DNA of 64,000 bases, taken from assembly GCA_964429385.1 (NCBI GenBank), contig CAYSBR010000023.1, forward strand, positions 1-64,000, in the 5' to 3' direction. The stretch's first letter is position 1. Each line of letters opens with the position of its first letter. A program made the translations under genes and the position numbers. Of this stretch, positions 25,790 to 35,113 are shown piece by piece. The notes below the pieces were generated by a model, which was not told the origin of the DNA, made no database searches, and saw only the letters and a list, made by a program, of their open reading frames with translations. This stretch comes from UBA2377 sp964429385. Lineage in GTDB: Bacteria > Verrucomicrobiota > Verrucomicrobiia > Opitutales > Opitutaceae.

Positions 25790-27325
25790 TCAGGCCGGTT
25801 TCGACGCCGGTTGCGGACGCGGGAAGAGCACGAGCGAGGCCGCCACCTTGGCGCCCGTCAGTCGCGCATCCCAGACGAGCTCATCACGCCAGACCGGACC
25901 GGGCTGGTAGCCGAGCACACCATTGATTTTCTCCGCCGCCCCGGGCATGACGCCCTGCAACAGGGCCGTCGCCAGTCGCAGCGCCTCGGCCATTGTCGCC
26001 AGCGACGTGCGCAGGAGCGCCTGATCCGCGGCCTCGGTTGACTTGCCGAGTTTCCAGGGGGCGCGCTTTTCGATGTAGGTGTTGGTCTCCGTGAGGAAAA
26101 ACATCACCCGCTCCAGCGCAGTGTGAAACTGGTGGCCTTCGCAAAGCGGGATGAATTCATCGCGGGTCTTCTCCCAGAGGGCGCGCAGCCCCGCGTCGAG
26201 TTCGTCGGCAGCCTCGGCCGCCGGCACGACGCCGCCGGCAAAGCGGTTGGTCATGTTGAGCGTCCGGTTGACGAGATTGCCGAGATTGTTCGCGAGTTCG
26301 CTGTTGTAACGCACGAGAAACTGCTCGCGGGTGAAATCGCTGTCCTGGCCGACATTCATCTCGCGGATGAGAAAGTAGCGGAAGGCATCGGCGCCAAACT
26401 CATCCACCAGATCAAGCGGGTTGAGCGCATTGCCCGTGCTTTTCGACATCTTGGCGCCGCGCTGCAGCCACCAGCCATGGGCAATAATGCCCTTGGGCAG
26501 AGGCAGGCCGGCGGCCTGGAGCATGATCGGCCAGTAAACGGCATGCGGCGGCACAAGGATATCCTTGCCGATGACATGGTGGGCCTCGCGCCAGATCTCG
26601 GGCTGGTCGGCGACCGCCGAGTAGTAGTTGATGAGCGCATCGAACCACACGTAAGTGACGTAGCCATCGTCAAACGGCATCGGGATGCCCCACTCCAGCC
26701 GCTCCTTCGGCCGCGAGATGCAGAGGTCGTTGAGCGGCTCCTTGAGAAATTCCAGCACCTGCTTCTGGCGGTAGGCCGGAAAGATGAAATCGGGATGGTC
26801 AGTGAGGAATTTCACCAGCCAATCCTGATACTGCTGCAGCTTGAAGAAGTAGTTCGCCTCGACGATCTCCGTCACCTCGCCGAAGAGCTCCGGCCAGCTC
26901 CCGTCGGGGTTGCGGTCTTTCTCCTGCAGGAACTGCTCCTGCCGGGTCGAATAGAAACCCTTGTATTCGGCCTTGTAGATCTCGCCCTTGTCGTAGAGCT
27001 GCTGCAGCACCTGCCGCACGACTTTCTTGTGCCGCTCCTCGGTGGTGCGGATAAAATCGTCGTTGGAGATGGTGAGCCGGGGCAGCAAGGCGCGGAACTC
27101 CGCGCTCATCTCATCGGTGAACTGTTGCGGCGGAATGCCGCGCTTGCGTGCGCTTTGCTGCACCTTCTGGCCATGCTCGTCCACGCCCGTCAGGAAATAG
27201 ACCTGATCCCCCATCATCCGGCGAAAACGGGCAATCACGTCCGTCAGCACCTTTTCATAGGCATGGCCCAGGTGTGGCGAACCGTTCACGTAGTCGATCG
27301 CGGTGGTGATGTAGAATGACTTCAT
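25790..27325 (-). CDS. metG: Methionyl-tRNA synthetase
   Basis: 511 residues from the ATG before KSFYITTAIDYVNGSPHLGH. The class I signatures are HLGH in that stretch and KMSKSTGN. It charges both initiator and elongator tRNA-Met. The C-terminal dimerisation (tRNA-binding, EMAP-like) domain of the long E. coli form is absent, so this is the short form ending just after the anticodon-binding helices. The knuckle region seems to lack a full set of zinc Cys. It starts divergently from the histidine kinase gene. Confidence 0.96.
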   Translation of the reverse strand: MKSFYITTAIDYVNGSPHLGHAYEKVLTDVIARFRRMMGDQVYFLTGVDEHGQKVQQSARKRGIPPQQFTDEMSAEFRALLPRLTISNDDFIRTTEERHKKVVRQVLQQLYDKGEIYKAEYKGFYSTRQEQFLQEKDRNPDGSWPELFGEVTEIVEANYFFKLQQYQDWLVKFLTDHPDFIFPAYRQKQVLEFLKEPLNDLCISRPKERLEWGIPMPFDDGYVTYVWFDALINYYSAVADQPEIWREAHHVIGKDILVPPHAVYWPIMLQAAGLPLPKGIIAHGWWLQRGAKMSKSTGNALNPLDLVDEFGADAFRYFLIREMNVGQDSDFTREQFLVRYNSELANNLGNLVNRTLNMTNRFAGGVVPAAEAADELDAGLRALWEKTRDEFIPLCEGHQFHTALERVMFFLTETNTYIEKRAPWKLGKSTEAADQALLRTSLATMAEALRLATALLQGVMPGAAEKINGVLGYQPGPVWRDELVWDARLTGAKVAASLVLFPRPQPASKPA

Positions 27326-27450
27326 GGAATGAGCCGGCCAACGAAAGTCATCCCGCCGCAAATGTCGAAAGTTTTGCTAAACCGGCAGCGCTGCGGGAAT
27401 CGGTTTGCCCGCGGGCGGGACGCGCGGCAGCCTGCTTCGTCCTTCGTTCA

Positions 27451-28695
27451 ATGAGCAACCTGAGCCGATTCATCCCCTTTGCTGTGCTGCTAGGTCTGTT
27501 CCTCACCGGCATCTTCATCCTCCAAACCTGGGTGCACCGGCAAGGTGAGCGGTTAAAAGCCGAGGCCGTCGTCCAAAAGCAAAATCAGCTGGAGGCCGCC
27601 CTGACCTTGCTGCCTCCGGTCGCGCAAGATTGGAGCGCGACCCAATGGACCCGGCTCGGAGCGTTGTTGCGCGCGCACGTGGAGCCGCTCACCGCCGGCG
27701 ACGGCGCGGCACCCGCCCCGACGGGAATGCTGCGCTTCACGCATTATCTGCCCGCAGCCCCGGCAGAATCGCCAACCACGCTCCAAGTGACCTTTGAGCT
27801 CTCCCCCCTGCTCAGGCTCCAGCAGGTGCATCTACGCACATGGGTGCTGCTTCTTGTCCTCGCCACGATCACCGTGCTTTTGCTCCTGGCCGCCAATGCC
27901 GTGTGGCGCCCGACCGTCGCGCCGGCCAACCCGGCCGCTCATCGCCGGGAAATGGACAGCTTCACCAAACTCGCCCAAGTCTCCGCCGTCCGCGATTCCG
28001 ACCTTTCCCGGGAACGGGATGCCCGGCAGCGCACCGAGCAGGATCTCGCGTTGAACCAGCAATTGCTCAATCAAGCCCTGGAAGAAAAAATCAATCTGGG
28101 CCGGGAGCTGCACGACAACACCTGCCAGACCTTGTATGCGGTCAGCCTGACTCTGGAAAGCATCCGCAAGCATCTGGTGGGAAACCCGGCGGCGGAAGCC
28201 CGGCTGGACTCCTGCATCACCGAGTTGCGCCGGCTCAATCAGGAGGCGCGCCGCCACATCAGTCTGCTCGAACCCGCCCAGGTGAGACGCGAGCCCCTCG
28301 CCGCCGCCCTGCGCCACACCCTCGCCAGCCTGACCACGGGCCGCGGAGTGCAAATTGATCAGCGGCTCGACGACGACGCCCTCGCGTTGCTCCCGCCGCA
28401 GCATGCGCCCGAGGTGACCAACCTCATCCGGGAAGCCGTCAGCAATGCGCTGCGCCATGCGCAGGCCAGCCAGATCACGTTGCGGGCTGAAAAGGACGAC
28501 GACTGCATAGTGATCGCCGTGGTGGATAATGGGACGGGATTCACCCCGCCGCTTCCCGGCAGCCCCCGGAGCGGGCATGGCCTGGCCAACATGCAAGCCC
28601 GGGCGGCCAGTCTCGGTGGCAACGTACAGCTGCACTCCAGCCCGGGAAAAGGCACTCGCATTCTCCTGACCCTGCCGATTGCTTCCCCGCCATGA
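27451..28695 (+). CDS. NarL-type sensor histidine kinase
   Basis: 414 residues. Two membrane segments (~residues 6-26 and ~128-150) enclose a ~100-residue periplasmic sensor. A HisKA_3 dimerisation domain follows with LGRELHDNTCQTLYAVSLTL, whose His is the likely phosphorylation site, then a HATPase with EAVSNALRHA (N box), VVDNGTGF and GHGLANMQARAASLGG (G boxes). This is the NarX/LiaS layout. The stop overlaps the response-regulator start by 4 nt. The signal sensed cannot be read from sequence; the start was set at the ATG opening the first membrane segment. Confidence 0.93.
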   Translation: MSNLSRFIPFAVLLGLFLTGIFILQTWVHRQGERLKAEAVVQKQNQLEAALTLLPPVAQDWSATQWTRLGALLRAHVEPLTAGDGAAPAPTGMLRFTHYLPAAPAESPTTLQVTFELSPLLRLQQVHLRTWVLLLVLATITVLLLLAANAVWRPTVAPANPAAHRREMDSFTKLAQVSAVRDSDLSRERDARQRTEQDLALNQQLLNQALEEKINLGRELHDNTCQTLYAVSLTLESIRKHLVGNPAAEARLDSCITELRRLNQEARRHISLLEPAQVRREPLAAALRHTLASLTTGRGVQIDQRLDDDALALLPPQHAPEVTNLIREAVSNALRHAQASQITLRAEKDDDCIVIAVVDNGTGFTPPLPGSPRSGHGLANMQARAASLGGNVQLHSSPGKGTRILLTLPIASPP

Positions 28696-29351
28696 GCCAC
28701 GGTCGCGCAAAACCGCTCCGCATCCTCCTGATCGACGACAGCCCGCTCATCCGGCTCGGGCTCAAAGCCGCGTTGGAAGATCAACCCGAATTGCTCATCG
28801 TCGGCGAGGCCGGCTCGGTCGAAACAGGTCTCACCGCCGTCGAAAAACTCCGGCCCGATGTCGTCCTTCTCGACCTGCGCCTGCCCGACCGGCCCGGCAC
28901 TGAAGCCTGCCGCGAAATCACCCGGCGGCATCCCGCCATCCGCGTGCTCATGCTCACCTCCTCGACCCAGGAGCGCAATGTCCAGGAAGCCATCACCGCC
29001 GGCGCCCACGGTTATCTGCTCAAGGACAACGACAGCGCCGCGCTGGTCCACGCCATCCGCCAGGTATCGGCCGGCCGGTCAGTTCTCGATCCTTCGCTGG
29101 CCGATCAGGTGATGAGTCTGGTCAAGACCCCGTCCGGCACCTCCGCGACGGAGAGGATCAAGACGCTCTCCGCCCAGGAGAAAAAGGTGGTCGCCCTGCT
29201 GGCCGACGGACTCACCAACAAAGAAATCGGCGACAAGCTGGGGCTCACCGAGAAAACCGTGAAAAACTACCTCGCCACGGTCTTCGACAAACTCGGTATC
29301 ACCCGCCGCACGCAGGCCGCCGCCCTGCATATCGAGTCACAGCATGGTTAA
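28692..29351 (+). CDS. LuxR-family (NarL-type) response regulator
   Basis: 219 residues. The receiver domain begins RILLIDDSPLIRLGLKAALE, has phosphoacceptor Asp in VVLLDLRLPD, a Thr/Ser near MLTSST and Lys in YLLKDND. A C-terminal LuxR helix-turn-helix follows: LSAQEKKVVALLADGLTNKE, IGDKLGLTEKTVKNYLATVF. It is coupled to the upstream kinase (ATGA overlap) and so forms a cognate pair. Its targets are not evident; the prepilin genes start 102 nt downstream after a hairpin. Confidence 0.94.
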   Translation: MSHGRAKPLRILLIDDSPLIRLGLKAALEDQPELLIVGEAGSVETGLTAVEKLRPDVVLLDLRLPDRPGTEACREITRRHPAIRVLMLTSSTQERNVQEAITAGAHGYLLKDNDSAALVHAIRQVSAGRSVLDPSLADQVMSLVKTPSGTSATERIKTLSAQEKKVVALLADGLTNKEIGDKLGLTEKTVKNYLATVFDKLGITRRTQAAALHIESQHG

Positions 29352-29362
29352 CCTTTATCCCA

Positions 29363-29386
29363 AAATAGAGGCAAAAGCCTCTATTT
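29363..29386 (+). terminator. Hairpin terminator after the two-component operon
   Basis: A perfect 10-bp stem AAATAGAGGC/GCCTCTATTT with loop AAAA lies 11 nt after the response-regulator stop. The T run is short, within the stem itself. Confidence 0.65.
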
Positions 29387-29453
29387 GAGGCAGAGGCCAA
29401 TTAGCGTGTCTTAGGGCTGTTCCTTAGCAACGTCCGCCCGTATATAAAAGGGC

Positions 29454-30155
29454 ATGTTGTTTTCCGACCTGCCATTCCGATCCCGGCGTTCCTCTCACGC
29501 CCCCTCCGGGCCATCGGATCCTCGCCTCCCCTTCGGGCGCACAAGGCGCCAGCGGGCCATGACCCTCGTCGAGATCATGATCGCCATGTTTCTGATGACT
29601 ACAGTGATGGCGGGATTCATCAGCACCTTCATCCAATCCCGGCGCGTCACCGAGGCCAGCGTGCTCCACGCGGCCTCCAGCAGCTTGGTTTACGGCATCA
29701 TCGAGCAGATCAAGGGACTCGAATACACGGAGCTGCTGCCTTGCCTTAATGACGATTACGACGGGAGCGGAAATCTGCTCGGCGAAGCCCCTTTCGTCCG
29801 TGTGCGCCTCAACCAGGATCGCACCGTCTGGCTCCGGACCGTTTACACCCGGCAGAGCGATACGCCCAATACGCCGAAAGGCCCGACGACCACGCCCTCC
29901 AATACCGCCACCGCCGCCAGCGTCGGGGCAATTGACAACTTTCTCGGCACCCTGCCGCTCTCGACCGTCACCGGGAGCACCTCCCAGCAACTCGCCCTGA
30001 ACATCTGGGTTTGGGTGGATGAGCTCACCCCGGTGGATGACGTGTCCGAAGTAAAAAAGGTCACCGTGGTCTATACCTACAGCTACATGGACGGCGCCCG
30101 GGAGCAGGTTGTCCGTGATCGCGAAGTCTTCCTCAGAACCCGTTTCGACCAATGA
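29454..30155 (+). CDS. Type IV prepilin-like protein (PilV/GspI type)
   Basis: 233 residues. A long basic leader (~35 residues) ends in RQRA, followed by MTLVEIMIAMFLMTTVMAGF, a class III prepilin signal with Glu at +5. Position -1 is Ala, not the usual Gly. After the N-terminal helix comes a ~190-residue globular head with few Cys. It should be cut by a prepilin peptidase and sit in the inner membrane or a pseudopilus. It overlaps the next gene by 4 nt. AAAAGGG precedes the ATG. Confidence 0.85.
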   Translation: MLFSDLPFRSRRSSHAPSGPSDPRLPFGRTRRQRAMTLVEIMIAMFLMTTVMAGFISTFIQSRRVTEASVLHAASSSLVYGIIEQIKGLEYTELLPCLNDDYDGSGNLLGEAPFVRVRLNQDRTVWLRTVYTRQSDTPNTPKGPTTTPSNTATAASVGAIDNFLGTLPLSTVTGSTSQQLALNIWVWVDELTPVDDVSEVKKVTVVYTYSYMDGAREQVVRDREVFLRTRFDQ

Positions 30156-30889
30156 AAAAAGCCGCCTTTCCCACCGGCAAACAAGCCGGCTACACCCTCA
30201 CGGAAATCCTCATCAGCATGACCATTGTCACGATGGTCATGGCCATGGTGATGAGCACCTTCATTTTCGGGCTACGCTTGATGTATCGGGACACTCAGCG
30301 CCTCGCCACCAATGCCAATCTGCGCTACCTTGTGGCCCAGGTTTCAAAGGAGACTCTGGACGCGTCGGAATTCTATATATTCTCCTCCCACCGCGCCTTC
30401 GACGGATCGCTCAACCTGGCCACGGATATCACGGATCAAACCACCTCTGCCTACGGCGTAAGCATCTACCATGGCGACTGCCTGCTGCTGGTCACCCGCG
30501 TGAACCTCGATTCCAACTCTGACGTCCGACAATTCCGCATCTACTATCGCGTTGCCGCGAACACGAATGCCGAGGGCCCCATCCGCTACTATGAAAGCCA
30601 GGACTACGGCGTGGACGGCACGACCACCACACTCGCGACCCTGGTGAACAACGTAAATCTCAACAGCAACCCGGCCCTTGCCGGCTCTCGCGTACTGGCT
30701 CAGCGCTCCCGCGGCCGCCTCAAGGAAGGCTCGGCCACCGACTGTCATCCGATCTTCTCCAGCGAATATCCCACGCTGACCAAAACCAACGAAAACGTCT
30801 CTCTGAACGTCGAGATCATCAACGGCACCGATGCCAACAACCTGCTTTCGAGCAGCAGTTTCAACTACACCATCTCCCCCCGTCGCTGA
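30152..30889 (+). CDS. Type IV prepilin-like protein (PilW/GspJ type)
   Basis: 245 residues. The leader KKAAFPTGKQAG ends in Gly and is followed by YTLTEILISMTIVTMVMAM, a textbook prepilin cleavage and N-methylation site with Glu at +5. The head domain is rich in Asn, Ser and Tyr. The start overlaps the upstream prepilin by 4 nt (ATGA) and the stop is 3 nt before the large PilX-like gene, so the three form one unit, likely minor pilins that prime one filament or secretion pseudopilus. Confidence 0.87.
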   Translation: MKKAAFPTGKQAGYTLTEILISMTIVTMVMAMVMSTFIFGLRLMYRDTQRLATNANLRYLVAQVSKETLDASEFYIFSSHRAFDGSLNLATDITDQTTSAYGVSIYHGDCLLLVTRVNLDSNSDVRQFRIYYRVAANTNAEGPIRYYESQDYGVDGTTTTLATLVNNVNLNSNPALAGSRVLAQRSRGRLKEGSATDCHPIFSSEYPTLTKTNENVSLNVEIINGTDANNLLSSSSFNYTISPRR

Positions 30890-30892
30890 GCC

Positions 30893-33800
30893 ATGAACTT
30901 TTCCCGCTCTCTCCACCGGTGGCCGCACCGCGGCTCCGCCCTGCTCACGGTCATCTTTTTCATCACCATCATGGCGCTGCTGACTGCCAGTCTGCTCAAA
31001 TACAGCGCCAATGAAAAACGGGCCAACGAGCGCCAGCGACTCATCCTGCGTTCCCGCAACATGTCAGAGAACGTCGTGATCTATGCCTCCGAGCAGATCA
31101 CCAACAAGCTCTACAAGCTGCGCACTTCCCAGCCCATGGCCTTTCTCGGCAGCAATGCCGTCACCCTTCCGCCCGATGACGTGCTCACCACGCGCTTCTC
31201 CGACCCCGACGACGTCGAGGTGCGAGCCGGACTCACCTCCACCAGCGGACTGGAATATATTGACCCCGCCGACCCGGCCAACGCCACCAACCCCAACGCC
31301 GGTCTGCAGGTGAGCCGCAGCCGCGTGCCGATCATCGGCAAGTCCACCATGCGCCATCCGCAAATTGGCGAAGTCAGCACCCATGCCCTGCAGGAGTTGG
31401 AAATCGCCATGATGCCCCTCTTCCAGTTCGCGGTCTTCTACAACATGGACATGGAGTTCGGTCCCGGTCCCAACATGACCATCAGCGGCCCCGTGCACAC
31501 CAACGGAGATCTCATCGCCCGCATCCAGACAGGTTTCGCCAATACCCTCCGCTTCACCGACCGTGTCACCAGCGCCAAAGGCTTTTATGCCAACACTGCT
31601 CATCGCGGCAGCACCTATATGGCCGGCGGCAATTCCGATGACGGGCCAGGCGGCACCGGCCCCCTCGTCTTCCGCAGTCCCACTGATCCCATTAATGGTG
31701 GCACTGATATCAAATCCAGCGCGGGAGTCTGGCGCGATCACAAATGGACCAGTTCCAATACCCCAAATTCCGTCACTGAAACCGCCACTACGCTCAGCCA
31801 GTTCCGCAGCTTCGCCACCGCCACCTACGGCGGCAACCTCCGTACTTCCGTGCACGGGGTCACCAAGCTCGCACTGCCCGCCATTGGTGACTACGATGAA
31901 AGCACACCCGAAGGGCGAAAAAACGGCCGGCAGATCATTGATCCTCCTCTCTCCACCGATGCCGGCGGTCTCCTCGGGACCAAGTTTGGCCGCAACGCCG
32001 GCCTCTATATTGTCGTGAACCCCGACGATGAACAGCGCATCGGCCGGTTGCCCAATGGGGACACCGTCACGATGCGCGGACGTTCCTACCGGGCTTTTCT
32101 CAATACTGTGGATGGCTCCAGCCATACCATTGAGGAAGTCGTCCTACCTGGCCAGCCCAGCTACGGTTCGCTCAACGCCCACGTCAACAATCTGCCCAAC
32201 GCCTACCGCGTGGACACATCTGTCGGGCATAACCAGGTCCTGCGTATTCCTCAGTCTGCCAGCGCAACGGTGGATCTCGCCGGGACTGGCTACGCTTGGA
32301 ATGGTTCCCTACCCGACTTCGACGCCAGTCCCACCCCGGCGGAAGTCCTCACCCAAGATGCCTATTTCTATGATATCCGGCGTGCCTTCAACAACACCGG
32401 AGCCCCGTTCAACCGCAGCAACGGCAACCGCTTTCGCCCGCGCCCTATTGCCAAAATCGATTTCGATCTCACCAGGTTCAAAATGGCCATCGAACGCTCC
32501 GTTTTCGGCAATGCGAGCGCAACAATCTACAATCCCAGTATCCCCAACAGCACCAATTGGTCCTCCAATATTCTTAATTCTGGCGCATCTCCTTCAAGCC
32601 ATGGCTTGGGCTTAGCTACGGGGTCGAACACAAATTTCAGCATTTTCCCCTCAGAGAATCACATTACCCACATTCAACGGAGGCCTGACGGGACTTTTTT
32701 CCCCGAATCTCTGACGATAAACAGTCTGTCCAAGACAGGCACCGCCGACCCCGTCGCGTATATCGGCCGCCTTATCATCGAAGAAACATCCTCGCCAACT
32801 TACAGTTCATGGGCTGCGCCGATCTACTCCGGTAATGCCTCCTCCTACACTTACACACCTTCATCCTCCAGTATCACCGCGGTGCGCATCACCCAGCAGC
32901 TGCTGGGCACTACCACCCAGCTTGATACCCAAATCATTCCGATTGTAGCGATAGGGACTCCGCCAGCCAATACGGTCAGTGCTTGCCTGACCAATGACCG
33001 CACCATCGTCCCCACCACTCTTCTGGGAGTCGCATCTCCCAGTCTTTCCACCTATCCTATCACCACTGAAATGCGTGTCTATGTGGATGGCATCGATGAT
33101 ACTGTAAACTGGACCTTCAGCCACAGTCTCGTATCAGGCACTATCCCTGTTGCCAATCGCACTTTAGGAGGCGCTCCATTTGCTAACCGCCTCACCGTTA
33201 CCGCGCTGAACAGCAATACCGCAACCCTTTCAATCACAGCCTCCAAGAGCGGATTTAGCAACATTACCCGGCAGTTTTCACTGCAAAAGCAAAGTAGTAT
33301 CGGAGGTCTACTCACAGCACTATTGGGAGCAAGCACCACTTATGCAATCACGACCACCGCCGGGCCGGCCCCCGACCCCTTTCGTATTTACTATGCCCCC
33401 GAAGACCCGGCCGACATCCCCGTTGCTGTATCGGCCAATGGGTTTGTCAACTCAGGGAGTTCGCCGTGGTTCGACGGGATCACCATCTACGTCCACTCTG
33501 TGGATGCCGAAGACCTTTCCGTCACCGGTACTGGCAACAGCGCGATCCGAAATCGCGTAGATTCGGGTGTACGCCTCTGGAATGGTCGCGGGCCACTCAT
33601 CTCTCTACCAGGAGCCACACATCCCGGTCGCACCGGCCTGAGCTTCGTCACCAACGATGCCATCTACATTATAGGGCACTACAACGCCGACGGCTCCACC
33701 AACTCCAACCTGAATTCTGTGGGTGTGGGCGGCTACAGCGGCCGCTACCCCGAGTCCAGCAGCGAGATGCTCACTGCCGTCATGGGCGATGCCATCAACA

Positions 33801-34447
33801 TTTTTTCCCAACCCGTGTTCACTTCATCCGGCGGCAATTACCGCCAGAGTTCCGGCTGGAGCGACTCCATGAGCGCTCACCGTCGCGATGACAGTGCCAA
33901 CTACTCCACCTCCTGGTTCAGCAGCAACCCCAGCAACTCCAACACTCAGGATGGACTCAATGACGCGGTCAGACCCGCGCTAATGCCCAACCTGACCGTT
34001 TCCTCCAACGACACCGGCCCCGGCCCCAAGGCCAATCCCCCATCCACTAGAACCTCCAAATTCGCCCCCAGCGAAACTGAGATTTCAGCCTGTCTTCTGA
34101 CCGGTATTGTCCCAACCCCACGTCATACTGAAAGCGGCTCCAAACAGACCAGTGGTGGCGTGCACAACTTCCCTCGCCTCTCGGAAAATTGGGCAGGCAC
34201 CGTGGCTTTGTATATTCGGGGCTCATTGGTCGCCATGTTTGAGAGCCAAGTTGCCACCGAGCCGTGGAGCATCCGCTGGTATCAAGGTGCTATCCGCAAC
34301 TGGGGTCTGCACGAATCCCTCCGTGATGCGAATCACGACGTCCCGCTCGAACCGATCGTGCTGGGCGGCCGGCGCATGAGCTATCGCGAATTAAGCCCGA
34401 CAGAATACGACGATCTCAAAACCGAAATTGAGGACCTGCCACACTGA
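30893..34447 (+). CDS. Giant PilX-like protein with phage-tail-like insert
   Basis: 1184 residues. The N-terminus HRGSALLTVIFFITIMALL is a PilX/GspK-like prepilin helix; it lacks Glu at +5, as GspK-type proteins do. The rest is beta-rich and full of Asn, Ser and Thr, with MGDAINIF and a FAPSETEISACLLTGIVP stretch near the C-terminus typical of exported filament-associated proteins. Residues ~716-800 differ: VDGIDDTVNWTFS through ATLSITASKSGFSNITRQFS reads like repeated domains of phage tail tip proteins, and the DNA there is less GC-rich. It may be a tip adhesin. Confidence 0.8.
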   Translation: MNFSRSLHRWPHRGSALLTVIFFITIMALLTASLLKYSANEKRANERQRLILRSRNMSENVVIYASEQITNKLYKLRTSQPMAFLGSNAVTLPPDDVLTTRFSDPDDVEVRAGLTSTSGLEYIDPADPANATNPNAGLQVSRSRVPIIGKSTMRHPQIGEVSTHALQELEIAMMPLFQFAVFYNMDMEFGPGPNMTISGPVHTNGDLIARIQTGFANTLRFTDRVTSAKGFYANTAHRGSTYMAGGNSDDGPGGTGPLVFRSPTDPINGGTDIKSSAGVWRDHKWTSSNTPNSVTETATTLSQFRSFATATYGGNLRTSVHGVTKLALPAIGDYDESTPEGRKNGRQIIDPPLSTDAGGLLGTKFGRNAGLYIVVNPDDEQRIGRLPNGDTVTMRGRSYRAFLNTVDGSSHTIEEVVLPGQPSYGSLNAHVNNLPNAYRVDTSVGHNQVLRIPQSASATVDLAGTGYAWNGSLPDFDASPTPAEVLTQDAYFYDIRRAFNNTGAPFNRSNGNRFRPRPIAKIDFDLTRFKMAIERSVFGNASATIYNPSIPNSTNWSSNILNSGASPSSHGLGLATGSNTNFSIFPSENHITHIQRRPDGTFFPESLTINSLSKTGTADPVAYIGRLIIEETSSPTYSSWAAPIYSGNASSYTYTPSSSSITAVRITQQLLGTTTQLDTQIIPIVAIGTPPANTVSACLTNDRTIVPTTLLGVASPSLSTYPITTEMRVYVDGIDDTVNWTFSHSLVSGTIPVANRTLGGAPFANRLTVTALNSNTATLSITASKSGFSNITRQFSLQKQSSIGGLLTALLGASTTYAITTTAGPAPDPFRIYYAPEDPADIPVAVSANGFVNSGSSPWFDGITIYVHSVDAEDLSVTGTGNSAIRNRVDSGVRLWNGRGPLISLPGATHPGRTGLSFVTNDAIYIIGHYNADGSTNSNLNSVGVGGYSGRYPESSSEMLTAVMGDAINIFSQPVFTSSGGNYRQSSGWSDSMSAHRRDDSANYSTSWFSSNPSNSNTQDGLNDAVRPALMPNLTVSSNDTGPGPKANPPSTRTSKFAPSETEISACLLTGIVPTPRHTESGSKQTSGGVHNFPRLSENWAGTVALYIRGSLVAMFESQVATEPWSIRWYQGAIRNWGLHESLRDANHDVPLEPIVLGGRRMSYRELSPTEYDDLKTEIEDLPH

Positions 34448-34464
34448 GGGCGCAGCATCATCAG

Positions 34465-34500
34465 ACAAGAAAGCCGGGGAACCCGCCCCGACTTTCTTGT
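34465..34500. terminator. Bidirectional terminator between convergent operons
   Basis: ACAAGAAAG-C-CGGGG pairs with CCCCG-A-CTTTCTTGT across a short loop, a 14-bp stem with one mismatch. T and A runs in the outer arms suit both strands. It separates the pilin genes from rdgB. Confidence 0.75.
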
Positions 34501-34507
34501 GTTCCCG

Positions 34508-35113
34508 TCAGACCGCTCGCGTAAGAGCCCAGGCCGCCAGATCAGCCCAAGCGCGACCGCGATGACTCAACCCGTTCTTCTCTTCCTCGCTCAATTCGGA
34601 GAAAGTGCGGGCCAACCCCTCCGGCACAAACAACGGATCGTAGCCAAACCCCGCGCCGCCGGCCGGGAACTCGCCTAGCCGGCCCGGACATTGGCCTTCA
34701 AATACCCGCGCCACTCCGTCCGGGCCCAGCAAGACCAGCACACACAAAAAGTGAGCGCCGCGTTTCTCCGCCGGGACTCCGCGCATGACCTCGACCAGCT
34801 TCCGCAAGTTGGCGACGGAGTCGTGCTGAGGCCCGGCGAAGTAAGCCGACTCCACCCCCGGCGCTCCGGCCAGCGCATCCACGCACAGGCCGCTGTCATC
34901 GGCCAGCACCCAGGCATCCGCCGGCACCAGGGCCTGCAAAGCCCGGGCCTTCTTCGTCGCATTGCCCGTAAACGTCCCGGTGTCCTCCACCACCTCCGGC
35001 ATTCCGCCCACATCGCGGGCCGAATGAATGTCCAGCACCAGGCCGCTTTGCCGGGCCAGGGTTTGAAATTCCGCCAGCTTGTGGGCGTTACCCGAGGCTA
35101 AATACAGTTTCAT
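34508..35113 (-). CDS. rdgB: Non-canonical purine NTP pyrophosphatase (RdgB/HAM1)
   Basis: 201 residues from the ATG before KLYLASGNAHKLAEF. It hydrolyses dITP, ITP and XTP to monophosphates, keeping deaminated purines out of DNA. The motifs SGNAHKLAE, WVLADDSGLCVDALAGAPGV (catalytic Asp pair), GFGYDPLFVPEG and LSHRGRA are those of the family. The start overlaps the 3' end of ribD by 26 nt, so it is the last gene of the MBL-ribD-rdgB operon and ends at the bidirectional hairpin. Confidence 0.96.
   Translation of the reverse strand: MKLYLASGNAHKLAEFQTLARQSGLVLDIHSARDVGGMPEVVEDTGTFTGNATKKARALQALVPADAWVLADDSGLCVDALAGAPGVESAYFAGPQHDSVANLRKLVEVMRGVPAEKRGAHFLCVLVLLGPDGVARVFEGQCPGRLGEFPAGGAGFGYDPLFVPEGLARTFSELSEEEKNGLSHRGRAWADLAAWALTRAV

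Noticed and set aside
32550..33400. Prophage remnant within the pilin operon
   Set aside because: Only a domain-sized stretch inside one open frame resembles tail proteins; no capsid, integrase or lysis genes exist.
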